A stretch of DNA of 64,000 bases from Xiphydria camelus (Eukaryota; Arthropoda; Insecta; Hymenoptera; Xiphydriidae). The stretch lies in NCBI GenBank assembly GCA_963678675.1, contig OY783193.1, positions 16,195,746 through 16,259,745 on the forward strand, in the 5' to 3' direction. A program made the translations under genes and the position numbers. Shown here one piece after another: positions 1-10,855 of this stretch. Under the pieces are notes generated by a model. The model saw nothing but the letters and a program-made list of their open reading frames with translations. It searched no databases and had not been told where the DNA came from. How positions within the stretch are numbered: the stretch's first letter is position 1; every line of letters begins with the position of its first letter.

Positions 1-10
1 ATAAATTATA

Positions 11-189
11 GCATATTTGTACTTGAAAATTTTACCAGCTCATCTTAAGAGCGTACTTTAAAAGACCGTGTAACTTTAATATTTGATTTTTTTCGCATAC
101 TTAATTTTAAGTTCTGGCTATACAAGTTCCACTGCATTTTAAAGCACGCTCTTAAGAAGAGCTGATAAAATTTTCAAGTCCAAATATGC
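11..189. repeat. Imperfect inverted repeat (MITE-like)
   Basis: The arms 11-60 and 137-189 are reverse complements, sharing the core AAATTTTACCAGCTC on the left and its complement on the right. No coding sequence lies between them. The structure resembles a small non-autonomous DNA transposon; the TSD is not clear. Confidence 0.6.
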
Positions 190-288
190 AATAATTTGTT
201 TGTTATAACAATTTTTCTCGCTGGGGTGTAAATCAACCCCAGTGTGGCAAGTACGTGATTCTATAGAAGTGTGGCAAGTAAGGGTTAA

Positions 289-583
289 GTAAGAGCGTGT
301 ACGGCGTTATTCATAAAAAATGTATTCAACAATGTTTTTTCTACATACATACGTTTGACATATTCCAATGCATTGCACAATTACAGTTGATAATGAGCCC
401 AATCACCACCATCGAAAATTTGATGGATATTATGCCTCGGAGATGCCAAGCAATTATCGATGGTAGTGATTGGACTCATTATTAATATAATTGCGTATTG
501 CCTTGGAACATGTCAAACGTATGTATGTGGAAAAAAACATCGTTGAATGATTTTTTTATGAATAACACCGTACACGCTCTTAC
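289..583. mobile_element. TTAA-flanked MITE
   Basis: The ends are inverted copies of GTAAGAGCGTGTACGGCG followed by a shared arm of about 80 bp. TTAA occurs immediately outside both ends (285-288 and 584-587). A 4-bp TTAA duplication is typical of piggyBac and Kolobok elements. No transposase is inside. A second, 3'-half copy sits at 1106-1192 and again stops at TTAA. Confidence 0.7.
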
Positions 584-907
584 TTAACAGACTGAGAACA
601 TTGTCAAATTAAGGGTTAATAATCGCTATGTGAGCGCTATTTAACAATTTACCATTTTTCACAAAATCTGAGCAGAAATTCCTATAGTATTTGCTGCTGC
701 GTTTCGATAAATAGTCAGAAATCGGTTTCCGTAACATTAAGTAATTATCGATAATTCGAAAACTGTTCTTATTTCGAAACAATTGTACAATTATCAAAAT
801 TTTTAAGTAGTGCCTTCTTTGCAAATCTATTGTATGTATTTATCGTATTGTATGTATGAATTATCTATGTATTAATATTGCTTATGTATAACTATGTATA
901 TGTATTA

Positions 908-1033
908 ATTTTAACTGAACTTTTATTCGGTAATAATCAGGCTTTTTATATATCCACAAGAATAACTACACGTAGTTATTCTTGTCGATATTTAAAAGGC
1001 CTGATTATTACCGAATAAAAATTCAGTTAAATT
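908..1033. repeat. Near-perfect hairpin
   Basis: The two arms pair across about 60 bp each, with TTTTATTCGGTAATAATCAG on the left and its reverse complement on the right. The apex is the palindrome around CTACACGTAG. It is non-coding and MITE-like. Confidence 0.65.
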
Positions 1034-1784
1034 TAAACTACAGGCAACAGAAGTATCATCTTAAGAATAACCCTTAATTCGACAGTGTATCTTATAAGGT
1101 AGGTTGCCTTGGAACATGTCAAACGTATGTATGTGGAAAAAACATTGTCGAATAAGTTTTTTATGAATAACGCCGTACGCGCTCTTACTTAACAGACTGA
1201 TAACAACGTAACTCTCAAAATGTACTTCTCAAAATGTATTGTCATGTATAACTATTTGTCATGTATAACTATGTATTATATTATAATAATAAATGAATAA
1301 CGGATTTACTCATAAAAATTGTGTCATTTATTGTAAACATTTACGTAGAATCCATATTAATTTTCTAACGGTGTTGAATTTCCCGCGACATTTCTGCGCA
1401 TGCGCGCCGTTCGCGCATGCGTCAAGTAGCACTCGTGCGCCTCAAATGCAAGGCCAAATGCGTCGCACGCGTGCGACTTGAAGCACACGCGTGCAGTCAC
1501 AGGTGCGCGCATTGTGACTGCATTTTGCTATCTGGGATCGGTTAATTCGCAGAAATAAATTATCCCAGATAGAAAAGTATCCTCCAGAGAATTGCGGTAC
1601 AATGCCACGGTAGATATACCACATTCGACCGGCACGACGTGCTTCGACAAGGTCTACATCAACTTTGGCGGTATATACTATTACTTTTTATGAACATTTA
1701 TTTTTATACATCGAAATGATAAAACTTAACCTTACCATTCCATAACCCCGTAACCTGTCAACGTCGTATTTGACGCGCGTTGCT
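1034..1784. other. Intergenic; GC-rich patch
   Basis: Apart from the 3' half of the TTAA MITE (1106-1192), I see no gene. A patch at about 1382-1520 is CG-rich with repeated GCGCATGCG-like words, unlike the AT-rich surroundings. A short inverted repeat (TATCTGGGAT and its complement) flanks about 1529-1572. Confidence 0.5.
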
Positions 1785-1787
1785 TTA

Positions 1788-1933
1788 AGGCCATCACACG
1801 TGAAAAAACGTAAGCAGTAACAGTAAGGATTGACCAATCAGAAAGCCTGTTTAAGCATAATTCCGTAAGAATAGTATTTCTGATTGGTCAATCCTTACTG
1901 TTACTGCTTACGTTTTTTCACGTGTGATGGCCT
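1788..1933. mobile_element. PIF/Harbinger-type MITE with TTA target duplication
   Basis: The arms are about 56 bp and essentially perfect, beginning AGGCCATCACACGTG and ending in its complement. TTA is duplicated immediately outside (1785-1787 and 1934-1936). A 3-bp TWA duplication is the hallmark of PIF/Harbinger elements. The loop is only about 35 bp, so it cannot code. Confidence 0.8.
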
Positions 1934-2063
1934 TTACCCGGCGATTAGTCTCCCGTACCGAGCATCTATACGCGACTCTGCTTAAGTTCCTCTTCAAATT
2001 CGCTACGCTTAGAATCCGTGCACGCGGGTGTACCTAGATACAAAACCCGCCAAGTCACATTTA

Positions 2064-2109
2064 TAGCAATTTTATGAATATACTTATAGCATAAGTATAT
2101 TCATAAAAT
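2064..2109. repeat. Small perfect hairpin
   Basis: TTTTATGAATATACTTATAG is followed at once by its reverse complement. It is an AT-rich palindrome of about 45 bp and may be a MITE remnant. Confidence 0.5.
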
Positions 2110-2439
2110 CTTTGAACTGGCTACAGTATAAAACGTAAGTATAAAACGTTTTCAAACATAATAGTAATAGTCATTATTAATATACATTTTTTAAGTATAT
2201 ATGTAAAATCTTACATTTTTGGAAAGATTATTAATGTAAGTAAATAGTGTAAAATTTATTTATTTAACGCATTCAGCATTTCAGATGAATGTGTGTACAA
2301 AATAATGCTAACCTCAAATGTGACTCGCTTAAAAAAATACACATTTTTAAAGTATATATGTAAAATCTTACACTTTTTGAAAGATTATTAATTTATTTAT
2401 TTCACGCATTCAGCATTTCAGATGAATGTGTGTACAAAA

Positions 2440-5265
2440 TGATGCTAAATTATTAAAAATGATATATTTCATCTTTCGTATTATACTATCACAAGTTCCA
2501 ATTTATATACCGACCTGCCAAACGTGAAGTGTACATGTACCTCACTTCTATTTCATCTCTTCTTCGCCTCTAGTGTAACGATAAAAATTATAAAATATCA
2601 TAACTTTTCTGTAACATTTCTGCAATATTTTACAATATTCGTGAACACTACCGTATATGTTAGAAATATATATTTCTCGATAAATTCACGAATGTTGCAA
2701 AACATCATAGAAACGTTTTGGAATCATTACGTCGAAAGATCTCCTCGATAAGGTACAGCTCGATAAGATTGTACTTGTCAGTGCTGAATTATGTAGGGTT
2801 TTTATAATTATTTTACGAAGTCCCAGAAGAATACAGGTGCAGCAAAATATCGATGCTCTCTGTCCTAGAAAGAATGAGGAATAACCCTCGAACCCTAATC
2901 GATATCAGTGATTCCTCATTGACGTTCGTTACACCAGAGTTGAAGAAGAGATGAAATAGAAGTGAGGTACATGTACACTTCACTTTTAACAGGTCGGTAT
3001 ATAAATTTGAACTTGTGTGATAGTATAATACGAAAGAGGAAATATATCACTTTTAATAATTCTGTCATTATTATCTATAGAATTAGTTAACTCAGATTAA
3101 TATAGTTTCTTAATTTCTATGTAGAGTAAGTTGGGTATATTTTAAATGGTGAAATACTGAATATAATTGTGTTATTTATAATTTGTTACAGAAATAAATG
3201 TACTGCTATTGAATTCCACCCAGAAGGACTCCAAATCATGTGCGAACCCGAGGGGGTTTCTTTTGAACGAGGGATCGTCCACTTGTTGTTCCAAGAACCA
3301 GCTGCATTAGTTTATTCGGTGGGTTAGATCTGCTGCCTCGAGTGCATGGACGTGCGTTCATCCTTCAATATCCTCCCTGCCATGATCTGCTGATTCTAAC
3401 CTCTGTTGCCACAGCCCGAATGCTCGTCGAAGGTTATTCCTTATTCTTTCTAGCACAGATCTATATTATGCTGCATCTGTATTCTTCTGGGACTTCCTAA
3501 AATAATTATAAAAACCCCATATAATTCAGCTCTGACAAGTACAATCTTATCGAGGAAATCTTTCGATGTAATGATTCCGAAATGTTTCTATGATATTTTG
3601 CAACATTCGCGAATTTATCAAGAAATATATATTTCTAACATACGCGGTAGTATTCACGAATATTGCAAAATATCGCAGGAATGTTTCAGAAAAGTTACTT
3701 GCAAAAACGTGCTTTGTGGGATGTAAATGATTATACCAGAGGCGAGGAAGGAATGAAATAAAAGTGAGGTACATGTACATTTCACGCTTGACAGGTCGGT
3801 ATATAAATTGGAACTTCTGATAGTATAATACGAAAGAGGAAATATATCGATAAAGAAAAAATAATAATAAAGTAGTTACTACATTATTGTAATCCAATTC
3901 TATTGTATCCTTTATTTTTCTGCCACGAATTTGATTGTTGATAGTGGATGGATCAGCCAATAAATTTAATTTTTATTCACTATCAACAATCAGTCGCGGC
4001 AGAAAAATAAGGGACACAATGGAATTGGATTACAGTAATGTAGTAACTACTTTATTATTATTTTTTCTTTATCGATATATATTTCCTCTTTCGTGTTATA
4101 CTATCCCACACAAGTTCGAATTTATATACTGACCTGTGTGTGTCAAACGTGAAGTGTACATGTACCTCACTTTTATTTCATTAAGTATTACTGCACAACG
4201 AGTACGTTAGAAGATTTTCATGAAGACTTACGATTTTCTCACATGTCATCTCGTACAGGTGCAACCGAAGAGGATCTAGCTCGTGTCCGGTCCGTAAAAA
4301 GATGACTCGATGGACATTGGAGAATGTCAGACTTGTCACGTAGCGCCTATTACCCACGGTGCATTAATTGCAATACTCGTTTCTCCTTTCAACTATTCCA
4401 GCGTTAAATAACTTTTACTTCTTTCAAGGTAATAACCTTTTATGAACTGTTCGTGGTAGGAGGCAGCGATCGATATTAGCGACTCGTCGTAGACAAATTC
4501 ATCTATTAAAACTAAAAGGCAATTCGGTGTACCGAACTACTACTGCGATAATGTGCCCGAGCTCATGGTCTATTCTGCGATTAACATTAACGTAATCGTG
4601 ATTATGCTCGGGTGATGGGTGTTCCAAAATAGGTAAAGTTGATACTAACCATCGGATGCTGTAAGCTGACTTGCTAGTGTATGCTTTGCAACTGGAACAT
4701 CATCGCAGGAATAATTTGTCTACGATTAGTCACAATCATTGATCGCTGCACCCTACGATGAACAGTTTGTACAAGGTAAATACTTTGAAAGAAGTGAAAG
4801 TTATTTAAAGCAGGAATAATTAAAACGAAAAGCGCATATTGCAATAAATGTACCGTGGGTAATAGGCGCTCGGTGACAAGTCTGACATTCCCCGATGTCC
4901 ATCGAGTCATCTTTTTACGGACAGGACACGAGCTAGGTCCTCTTCGGTTGCACCTGTACGAGATGACATGTCAGAGTCTGCAGTAATACTTAATGAGATA
5001 AAAGTGAGGAACATGTACACTTCACGTTTGACAGGTCGGTATATAAATTCGAACTTGGGATAGTATAATACGAAAGAGGGACTACCTATATCGATAAAGA
5101 AAAAATAATAATAAAGTAGTTACTACATTACTGTAATCCAATTCCATTGAATCCCTTATTTTTCTGCCACGACTTTGATAGTTGATAGTGAATAAAAATC
5201 AAATTTATTAGTAGTAGGAGTAACTACTTTAAACCCTTGGGGAAACTCACCGAAGAAACCCGAAT
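2440..5265. repeat. Mosaic of nested foldback elements (families A and B)
   Basis: Family A arms carry the word GAAGTGTACATGTACCTCAC, then TTTATATACCGACCTG, CGTATTATACTATC and TCGTGGCAGAAAAATAAG in order. Inverted pairs are visible at 2455-2580 with 2930-3060, and at about 3740-3940 with 3975-4180. Family B arms are at about 4193-4480 and 4730-4993, around the words GATGACTCGATGGACAT and CTGTACGAGATGACAT. Minus-strand remnants at about 3190-3340 encode a WFLEQQ..DDPSF.RNPLGFA peptide, also seen at 35.7, 50.9 and 52.9 kb, which looks like a Tc1/mariner transposase fragment. There is no intact gene. Confidence 0.7.
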
Positions 5266-5269
5266 AATT

Positions 5270-5545
5270 ATTATCTTATCACTTGTACACTTGTGATTTC
5301 GAGGTTAATAGATGCTTCGATCTCCCGAATTGGCAGCTACCGGGAGATCAGGGGGGCCTTTCTCGAGTCACTCGTATCTTTGCGTGCACGCAACTCAGCG
5401 AAGAGACCAATCAGGATCAAGTATTCCATTGCGGTGGGGGTCCTGATTGGTGTACTCGCTAAGAAACGTATACGCATCTTAGCGAGTAGATCAATCAGGA
5501 CCCCCACCACAACGGAATACTTGATCTGCAACAGTTAATAGAAGA
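5270..5545. repeat. Foldback family C
   Basis: The inner arms at about 5395-5460 and 5465-5530 are inverted copies built around GACCAATCAGGATCAAGTAT. The outer part contains CTTCGATCTCCCGAATTG, a module shared with the CCGTATGTC palindromes. Related copies are at 34975-35280 (opposite orientation) and about 48835-49165. Confidence 0.65.
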
Positions 5546-5834
5546 TTTTTATTCGCATTGGCATGTTTATGATGATATTTGCAATTAATGTTCTACTCGG
5601 ACTGAAATGAGTCGTAAGGTCAGCATCGAAGCTGTAAATGATGTGGTAATAATTAAATTAAATTTATTTACGAGTAAGGGGGCGAAATTTCAGCGGTGCA
5701 TGCAAAAGGATTTCTTAAAACTATTCCAACGTCTCGAGTTAATATATGTAACAACATATCGTCCCCTTCCTGCAAAAAGTCACTAACTAACATTTATCAT
5801 CAACTGACTTAGTAGGTAGTTTCTGCTCTACCTA

Positions 5835-6174
5835 CCGTATGTCCCACTCTGTACGGGCCAGTTTGAAGTTACCTTCGGGGAGGCTTGGTCGGTAATCGAA
5901 ACATTTAATACCGGTAGAAGTCGAGTCGGTAGTTAGAGTTGGTGTCAATTCGGGAGATCGAAGCGTCTAATCTCGAAATTATGAATTTGTGAATAATGGT
6001 GAGTAATTTCTATTATTCACAAATTCATAATTTCAAACTTAGACACTTCGATCACCCGAATTGACACCAACTCTAACTACCGACTCGACTTCTACCGGTA
6101 TTAAATGACTCAAGTACCGATCAAGCCTCCCCGAAGGTAACTTCAAACTGGCCCGTACAGAGTGGGACATACGG
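5835..6174. mobile_element. CCGTATGTC palindromic element (type 1)
   Basis: The element starts CCGTATGTCCCACTCTGTAC and ends in the reverse complement, with TA outside both ends (5833-5834 and 6175-6176). The two arms pair over nearly the full length, so a single strand would fold into one hairpin. It has no coding capacity. TA flanks point to a Tc1/mariner-like mobiliser. Confidence 0.75.
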
Positions 6175-6269
6175 TATAATATCGGTATTATACCGTATGT
6201 CCGTCTCCCCCGATAGCCAAGCGTGACTTTCACCCAAAAGTCACGCGGTGGCGTCACTGAGTGACGTTA

Positions 6270-6483
6270 TGTTGCGGCCCGCCACCAGATGGCGCTGCCT
6301 TTCTCACTAGTGGTCGAACACGAGTACGTTTCTACATAAGACCGAAGCTGTTCGACAACCACGGAGGACAGAGCACACAGAGCGTCTAAGGCAGGAGTCG
6401 GCCTAGCCTTACTGACGAGTCCACAGGCCGACTCCGGGACGAAACGCTCCGCCGATAACATGGCGATCGCTCTTTTCGCCAAA
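6270..6483. repeat. TRIM 5' LTR
   Basis: It begins TGTTGCGGCCCGCC and ends CGCCAAA. It differs from the 3' LTR at the fourth base (T instead of G) and is otherwise nearly identical over 214 bp. It contains the block GTCTAAGGCAGGAGTCGG, which is also in the solo LTR at 44 kb. Confidence 0.85.
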
Positions 6484-6484
6484 G

Positions 6485-6502
6485 TGGTGACCCCGACGTG
6501 AT
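6485..6502. promoter_or_regulatory. tRNA-Trp primer-binding site
   Basis: TGGTGACCCCGACGTGAT lies one base inside the 5' LTR. It pairs with the conserved tRNA-Trp 3' end (ACGTCGGGGTCA plus CCA). This would prime minus-strand reverse transcription. Confidence 0.7.
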
Positions 6503-6732
6503 GCAGCGGAGAAGATCATCATTCCTGCAGCATACCTTCTGGACCAAGGAACTCCCATGATAGGACACCTTCATCCGGAAGCAGAGCCAACCACACGCAC
6601 ACGGCCACGACGCTCTCAGCCAGCACCAGCCACACCAGCGCTCACGCACACGGCCACGACGCTCACAGCACCAGCCACACACACACGGCCACGACGCCCC
6701 AGAGCACCAGCCATGCCAGCGCACACACACAC

Positions 6733-6885
6733 GGCCATGCTAGACCCACGCAGGCAGCAGCCACAGCACCAGCGCTCACACACAAGGCCATGCTAGACCC
6801 ACGCAGGCAGCAGCCCCAGACCAGCGCACGCACACACACGGCCATGCTGGACCCACGCAGGCAGCAGCCGCATCATCACACACAC
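6733..6885. repeat. Minisatellite inside the TRIM
   Basis: About three copies of a 50-60 bp unit containing GGCCATGCTAGACCCACGCA and GGCAGCAGCC are separated by CA-rich sequence. Earlier GGCCACGACGC repeats (6600-6700) are a related, degenerate array. Peptides read across it are low-complexity and not credible proteins. Confidence 0.65.
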
Positions 6886-7050
6886 ACACACACAGGATCG
6901 ATCTCTCACACGCTGCGACGAACACCGGCGGAATTTCCAACTCACAATGTCCCAGTCACATAGAACCACGCTCACACAGCCATCGCCACGCACACCACCA
7001 TCTTCCACATCGTTACGCCTGCCTCCAGCAGCCGTCACTGGGGGGAGTAC

Positions 7051-7264
7051 TGTGGCGGCCCGCCACCAGATGGCGCTGCCTTTCTCACTAGTGGTCGAAC
7101 ACGAGTACGTTTCTACATAAGACCGAAGCTGTTCGACAACCACGGAGGACAGAGCACACAGAGCGTCTAAGGCAGGAGTCGGCCTAGCCTTACTGACGAG
7201 TCCACAGGCCGACTCCGGGACGAAACGCTCCGCCGATAACATGGCGATCGCTCTTTTCGCCAAA
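7051..7264. repeat. TRIM 3' LTR
   Basis: It is the direct repeat of 6270-6483, beginning TGTGGCGGCCCGCC and preceded by the polypurine run at 7040-7047. The GTTA duplication follows at 7265-7268. Confidence 0.85.
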
Positions 7265-7439
7265 GTTACTCTGATGCCACAGTGAGGATCCGGAGTGCGA
7301 ATTTTTGCCAGAACGGAATACTTGATCCTGATTGGTCTATTCGCTGACGCCGTACGGAACTTTTATTCGCGTCGGACACCGCTGTATGGTGGCGTTTCGA
7401 TCTTCCTAAGATGGCCGTTGTTGCGGACCGAATGTCAAG

Positions 7440-8040
7440 ATAACCATGTAACGTAAACAAAGTATTTGTGTAAATACCTAAAAGTAGTTTTAAGAGTGCA
7501 AGTGCAATAAACCCAATTCATAAGTGATGAATATCGATATCGAAGATATCTTGTCAGTTCTAGGAGAGTCAAAAATGCCGCTAGTGGAAGGAGAAGCGGT
7601 ATTGAAAAAGCAGTTTGTATTTTCCTGCTGAATCAAAAAGAGAAACCAAAATACAGTGAAAATCGTCGCTTCTTGCGTACAATCGTCACATGTAACAAGT
7701 GCTCCTCACGAAGTTGAAGTGAACATCTTACTAGTAAACAACAATAAAGAAGTAACGTGCAAGTGCAGCTGGGCCAGAGGAAGACGCAAACATGTTTTTG
7801 CAACGCTTCTGTACGTAAATCGGTAGGGCAAATAGTACCATGTGTGACGATTGTACGTAAGAAGCGACGATTTTCACTGCATTTTGGTTTCTCTTTTTGA
7901 TTCCGCAGGAAAATACAAACCCTCTCTCTCTGCTTTCAATACCGCTTCTCCTTCCACTAGCGGCATTATTGCACTTGCACTTTTAAAACTACTTTTATTT
8001 ACTAATTCTTTGTTTATGTTACGTGGTTATGTTGACATTT
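7440..8040. repeat. Large inverted repeat enclosing a SWIM relic
   Basis: The left part (about 7440-7690) and right part (about 7845-8035) are reverse complements. Shared blocks include GTGCAAGTGCAATAA, GCCGCTAGTGGAAGGAGAAG and AAAATCGTCGCTTCTTGCGT. The unpaired centre holds the SWIM-like reading frame. The structure is a foldback derived from a coding element. Confidence 0.6.
7713..7823 (+). pseudogene. SWIM zinc-finger relic
   Basis: A 37-codon open stretch reads ...VTCKCSWARGRRKHVFATLLYV... and ends at TAG (7824-7826). SWIM fingers have the pattern CxC, then CxH, then a short helix with ATLLY-like residues, and occur in transposon-linked proteins and MULE transposases. Here the CxC is present, but the third cysteine is replaced (RKH instead of CKH), and the frame is closed upstream by a stop. 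I take it as a decayed exon of a transposon protein caught in a foldback. It has no start codon of its own. Confidence 0.5.
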
Positions 8041-8159
8041 ATTTTCAAAAAGAAAAAGATCAAATTATTTTTAAAAATTTAATGAGAACTTTCGAAAGCA
8101 GTCACTGTCATGTCCGGTTTCTATATTATGACCGGAGTGGAGCAACATCGCGCTTGAAG

Positions 8160-8256
8160 AGTCGGTGGCTCAATTGGTAGAATGCGAAGCATTCCCAGTT
8201 TCGAAGCATCTCGTATTCTAAAGATCGCAGGTTCAAATCCCATTAGGGCGTGAAAA
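8160..8256 (+). tRNA. tRNA-like sequence (pseudogene or SINE head)
   Basis: TGGCTCAATTGGTAGAAT matches the tRNA D-arm/A box, and GGTTCAAATCC matches the T-loop/B box. The spacing between them is about 20 bases too long, with a duplicated GAAGCATTC/CGAAGCAT segment, and the T stem pairs poorly. A run of A follows (8253-8262), as in retroposed copies. The ATTCTAAAGATCGCAGG part recalls tRNA-Arg(TCT). I call it a tRNA-derived retroposed fragment rather than a functional tRNA. Confidence 0.45.
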
Positions 8257-8492
8257 AAAAAAAGCGACACTACTAGACTGGTGGCAGGCGGCGGCACTGC
8301 AGTGAAAAACCTCGGTAAAGTCACTGCATGCAGTTCCCCTTTTGCAAAATCCTACTTTATCCACTTTATCCACCGTGTGCACTGCGTGATGCCACAGTGG
8401 TACCCCAGTGGGCACGCACCAAGACATCACTGTGATGTTTCTCAAAGTCACCGCGTGGTCCCACAGTGCCACCACTGTAAAGCCACCTGGCT

Positions 8493-9086
8493 ATCGGGGT
8501 CTGTACTGGCCAGTTTGAAAGTTACCTTCGGATAGGCTTGGTCGGTAATCGAGACATTTATACCGTAATTATAATTATTTTCGTAATTTCCATTATTCAC
8601 AAACTCACAATTTCGAGGTTAGACGCTTCGATCTCCTGAATTGACATCAACTCTAACGGCTGACTCGACTTCTACCGCATTAAATGCCTCGAGTACCGAC
8701 CAAGCCTACCCGAAGGTAACTTTCAAACTGGCCAGTACCGTATGTCCCACTCTGTACGGGCCAGTTTGAAGTTACCTTCGGGGAGGCTTGGTCGGTACTT
8801 GAGTCATTTAATACTCGGTCGGTAGTTAGAGTTGGTGTCAATTCGGGTGATCGAAGCGTCTAACTTTGAAATTATGAATTTGTGAATAATGGAAATTACT
8901 CACCATTATTCACAAATTCATAATTTCGATATTAGACGCTTCGATCTCCCGAATTGACACCAACTCTAACTACCGACTCGACTTCTACCGGTATTAAATG
9001 TTTCGATTACCGACCAAGCCTCCCCGAAGGTAACTTCAAACTGGCCCGTACAGAGTGGGACATACGGTACAGAGACGGACATACGG
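8493..9086. mobile_element. Outer CCGTATGTC-family element, left end truncated
   Basis: Left arm: CTGTACTGGCCAGTTTGAAA. Right arm: its complement, interrupted, then CAGAGACGGACATACGG at 9070-9086 followed by TA. The type-1 palindrome 8738-9067 sits at a TA inside the right arm; removing it restores CCAGTACAGAGACGGAC. The left terminus is lost. Confidence 0.65.
8738..9067. mobile_element. CCGTATGTC palindromic element (type 1), nested
   Basis: It starts CCGTATGTCCCACTCTGTAC and ends in its complement, with TA on both sides. It closely resembles the copies at 5835-6174, 62889-63229 and 63426-63765. It is inserted into the right arm of the 8493-9086 element. Confidence 0.75.
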
Positions 9087-9249
9087 TATTTTGGTTAATG
9101 ACTTTTTATGATGCGCGCATGCTCACTTCCAACGCATTTAGCACTTAGTGAGTTTTACCATTTAAAGATTTAATAAAATTAAGCTACTAGGTCCAGTTAG
9201 GTGAAGTTTACAAAATATGTTAGTTAGTGACTTTTTGCAGGAAGGAGAC

Positions 9250-9461
9250 GATAGATACTGTCATACGAAAGAGGAAAAGCTTATATCGATAAAGAAAAAA
9301 TAATAATAAAGTAGTTACTCTATTATTGTAATCCATTTCTATTGTATCCCTTATTTTTCTGCCACGACTTTGATTGTTGATAATGGATAGATCAACTAAT
9401 AAATTTGATTTTTCTTCACTATCAGCAATTAAAGTCGTGGCAGAAAAATAAGTGATACAAT
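9250..9461. repeat. Family A foldback, truncated
   Basis: It carries TATCGATAAAGAAAAAATAA, GTAATCCA and CTGCCACGACTTTGATTG, followed by the inverted arm up to GTGGCAGAAAAATAAGTGAT. It is cut off at 9461 by the neighbouring CCCAGG element. Confidence 0.65.
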
Positions 9462-9679
9462 CCCAGGTAGCACACTAACATCGAAATTACGTTTTTTGAA
9501 ATTCAGTTCTGACGTCAGATGACGAAAAATATGACGTCATTTTAACGTCGCAAAGACGGCTTAATTGCACATCCACGCGACGTCAGACAAATCACGTAAT
9601 AATGACGTTCTACCGTACGTTGTGAAGACGAAAAAATGACGGTTCTAAAAGGTTAGGTCTGACGTACACCCGGCGTCTT

Positions 9680-9880
9680 GGATTATGTCGCTGGTGACTT
9701 TTTTTAAATGTTATTTTTAAACGTACTAACCAATGAACAATTAATTCTCATGCCCTTATTAGCTACGGTAGTGTTTACTCTCGTTAATAAAAGCATGAGA
9801 ATTGATTAATCATTGGTTAGTACGTTTAAAAATAACATTTAAAAAAAGTCACCAGCGACAGAATCCGAGACGCCGACCCA
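9680..9880. repeat. Near-perfect palindrome within the CCCAGG element
   Basis: About 80-bp arms around GTACTAACCAAT...AATTCTCATGC and its complement are separated by a 40-bp loop. It lies between the two direct copies of the subterminal GACGT block. Confidence 0.65.
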
Positions 9881-10569
9881 GGTAGCACACCAACGTCGAA
9901 ATGACGTTTTTTGAAGGTCAGTTCTGACGTCAGATGACGAAAAATATGACGTCATTTTAACGTCGCCAAGACGGCTTAATTGCACATCCACACGACGTCA
10001 GAAAAATCACGTCATAATGACGTTTTACCGGACGTTGTGATGACGTAAAAAATAACGGTTCTAAAAGGTTAGATCTGACATATATCTTTTCATCGTGAGC
10101 GGTCACCCATCCAACTAGTGTCCGCACTTTTCGCTGCTTAACTTCGTTGATCGGTCGGTGTCCTCGAGTCCTCATCTGCTGCACGCTCTTGTGGTTAAGA
10201 AAATTATTACTATTGGTGTTCATATGAAGTTTGATGAATAAATGTATATTGCTTTTCCTGTCAATAAGAAAGAGCTTGAATAAATAAGATTTTATAATTG
10301 TATTATTCTTTTCTCAACATTTTTCTAAATTTATGATTGTATCTTTTGATAAATATTCTTGCATAGACGCAAATTGATATTAATATTAATTTGTGTTTAT
10401 GCACGATATAAATAATAAATATAAATAAATAAATAAATAAATATATGAATATTTATTCATCCTACATTAATTGATTGTCTTTCATTTACTTTAATAATCT
10501 GTGCTTTTTAATAAACAGTATAGTTTATAACTTGCTCAACATACTCTGGAGACTCGAAATGATAGTTAT

Positions 10570-10855
10570 TTTCGTTATTAGGGCGTGAAGCGCTGTTTCT
10601 AACGAGTGTGAAGTTTGCCGCACGAGCGAAGCGAGTACGGCAATCACACTCGTTAGAACGGCGCGAAACAACCGAATAACGAATTCTATTTTTTGTCACT
10701 AAGTGTCAAATACGAGGTTGACGATTTCACGCACTGCGCAGGTTATTTCACGCACTGCGCAATTTTTCACGAATTGGTGTGTGAAAGATGATTTCACATG
10801 CGTCGAGGACGCCCATGAAACCGAGTATTTGACACTGAGTGACAAAAAATAATTT
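10570..10855. repeat. Two adjacent hairpins
   Basis: The first (about 10575-10685) pairs TCTAACGAGTGTGA with its complement around a GAGCGAAGCGAG apex. The second (about 10690-10850) pairs TTTTTGTCACTNAGTGTCAA with its complement and contains the direct repeat ATTTCACGCACTGCGCA twice. Both are non-coding. Confidence 0.55.

Larger units (their letters stand above)
6270..7264. mobile_element. Complete TRIM (miniature LTR retrotransposon)
   Basis: Two 214-bp direct LTRs (6270-6483 and 7051-7264) are nearly identical. GTTA is duplicated outside them (6266-6269 and 7265-7268). Next to the 5' LTR is TGGTGACCCCGACGTGAT, complementary to the 3' end of eukaryotic tRNA-Trp. GGGGGGAG, a polypurine tract, precedes the 3' LTR. 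The 567-bp interior has no gag or pol, only CA-rich minisatellite-like sequence, so it depends on enzymes encoded elsewhere. LTR identity suggests recent insertion. A solo LTR of the same family is at 43968-44217. Confidence 0.88.

Noticed and set aside
5270..5545. CRISPR-like or satellite array from repeated GATCAAGTATTCC words
   Set aside because: The repeats are inverted arms of a foldback element. Spacing is not regular and there are no spacers.
6386..6845. Several overlapping cysteine- and tryptophan-rich or proline-rich frames on both strands
   Set aside because: They lie in the CA-rich minisatellite and LTR of the TRIM. The apparent proteins are products of the repeat, without conservation or start context.
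8160..8256. Functional tRNA gene
   Set aside because: A and B boxes are present, but the spacing is too long, the T stem does not pair, and a poly-A run follows. A retroposed pseudogene is more likely.
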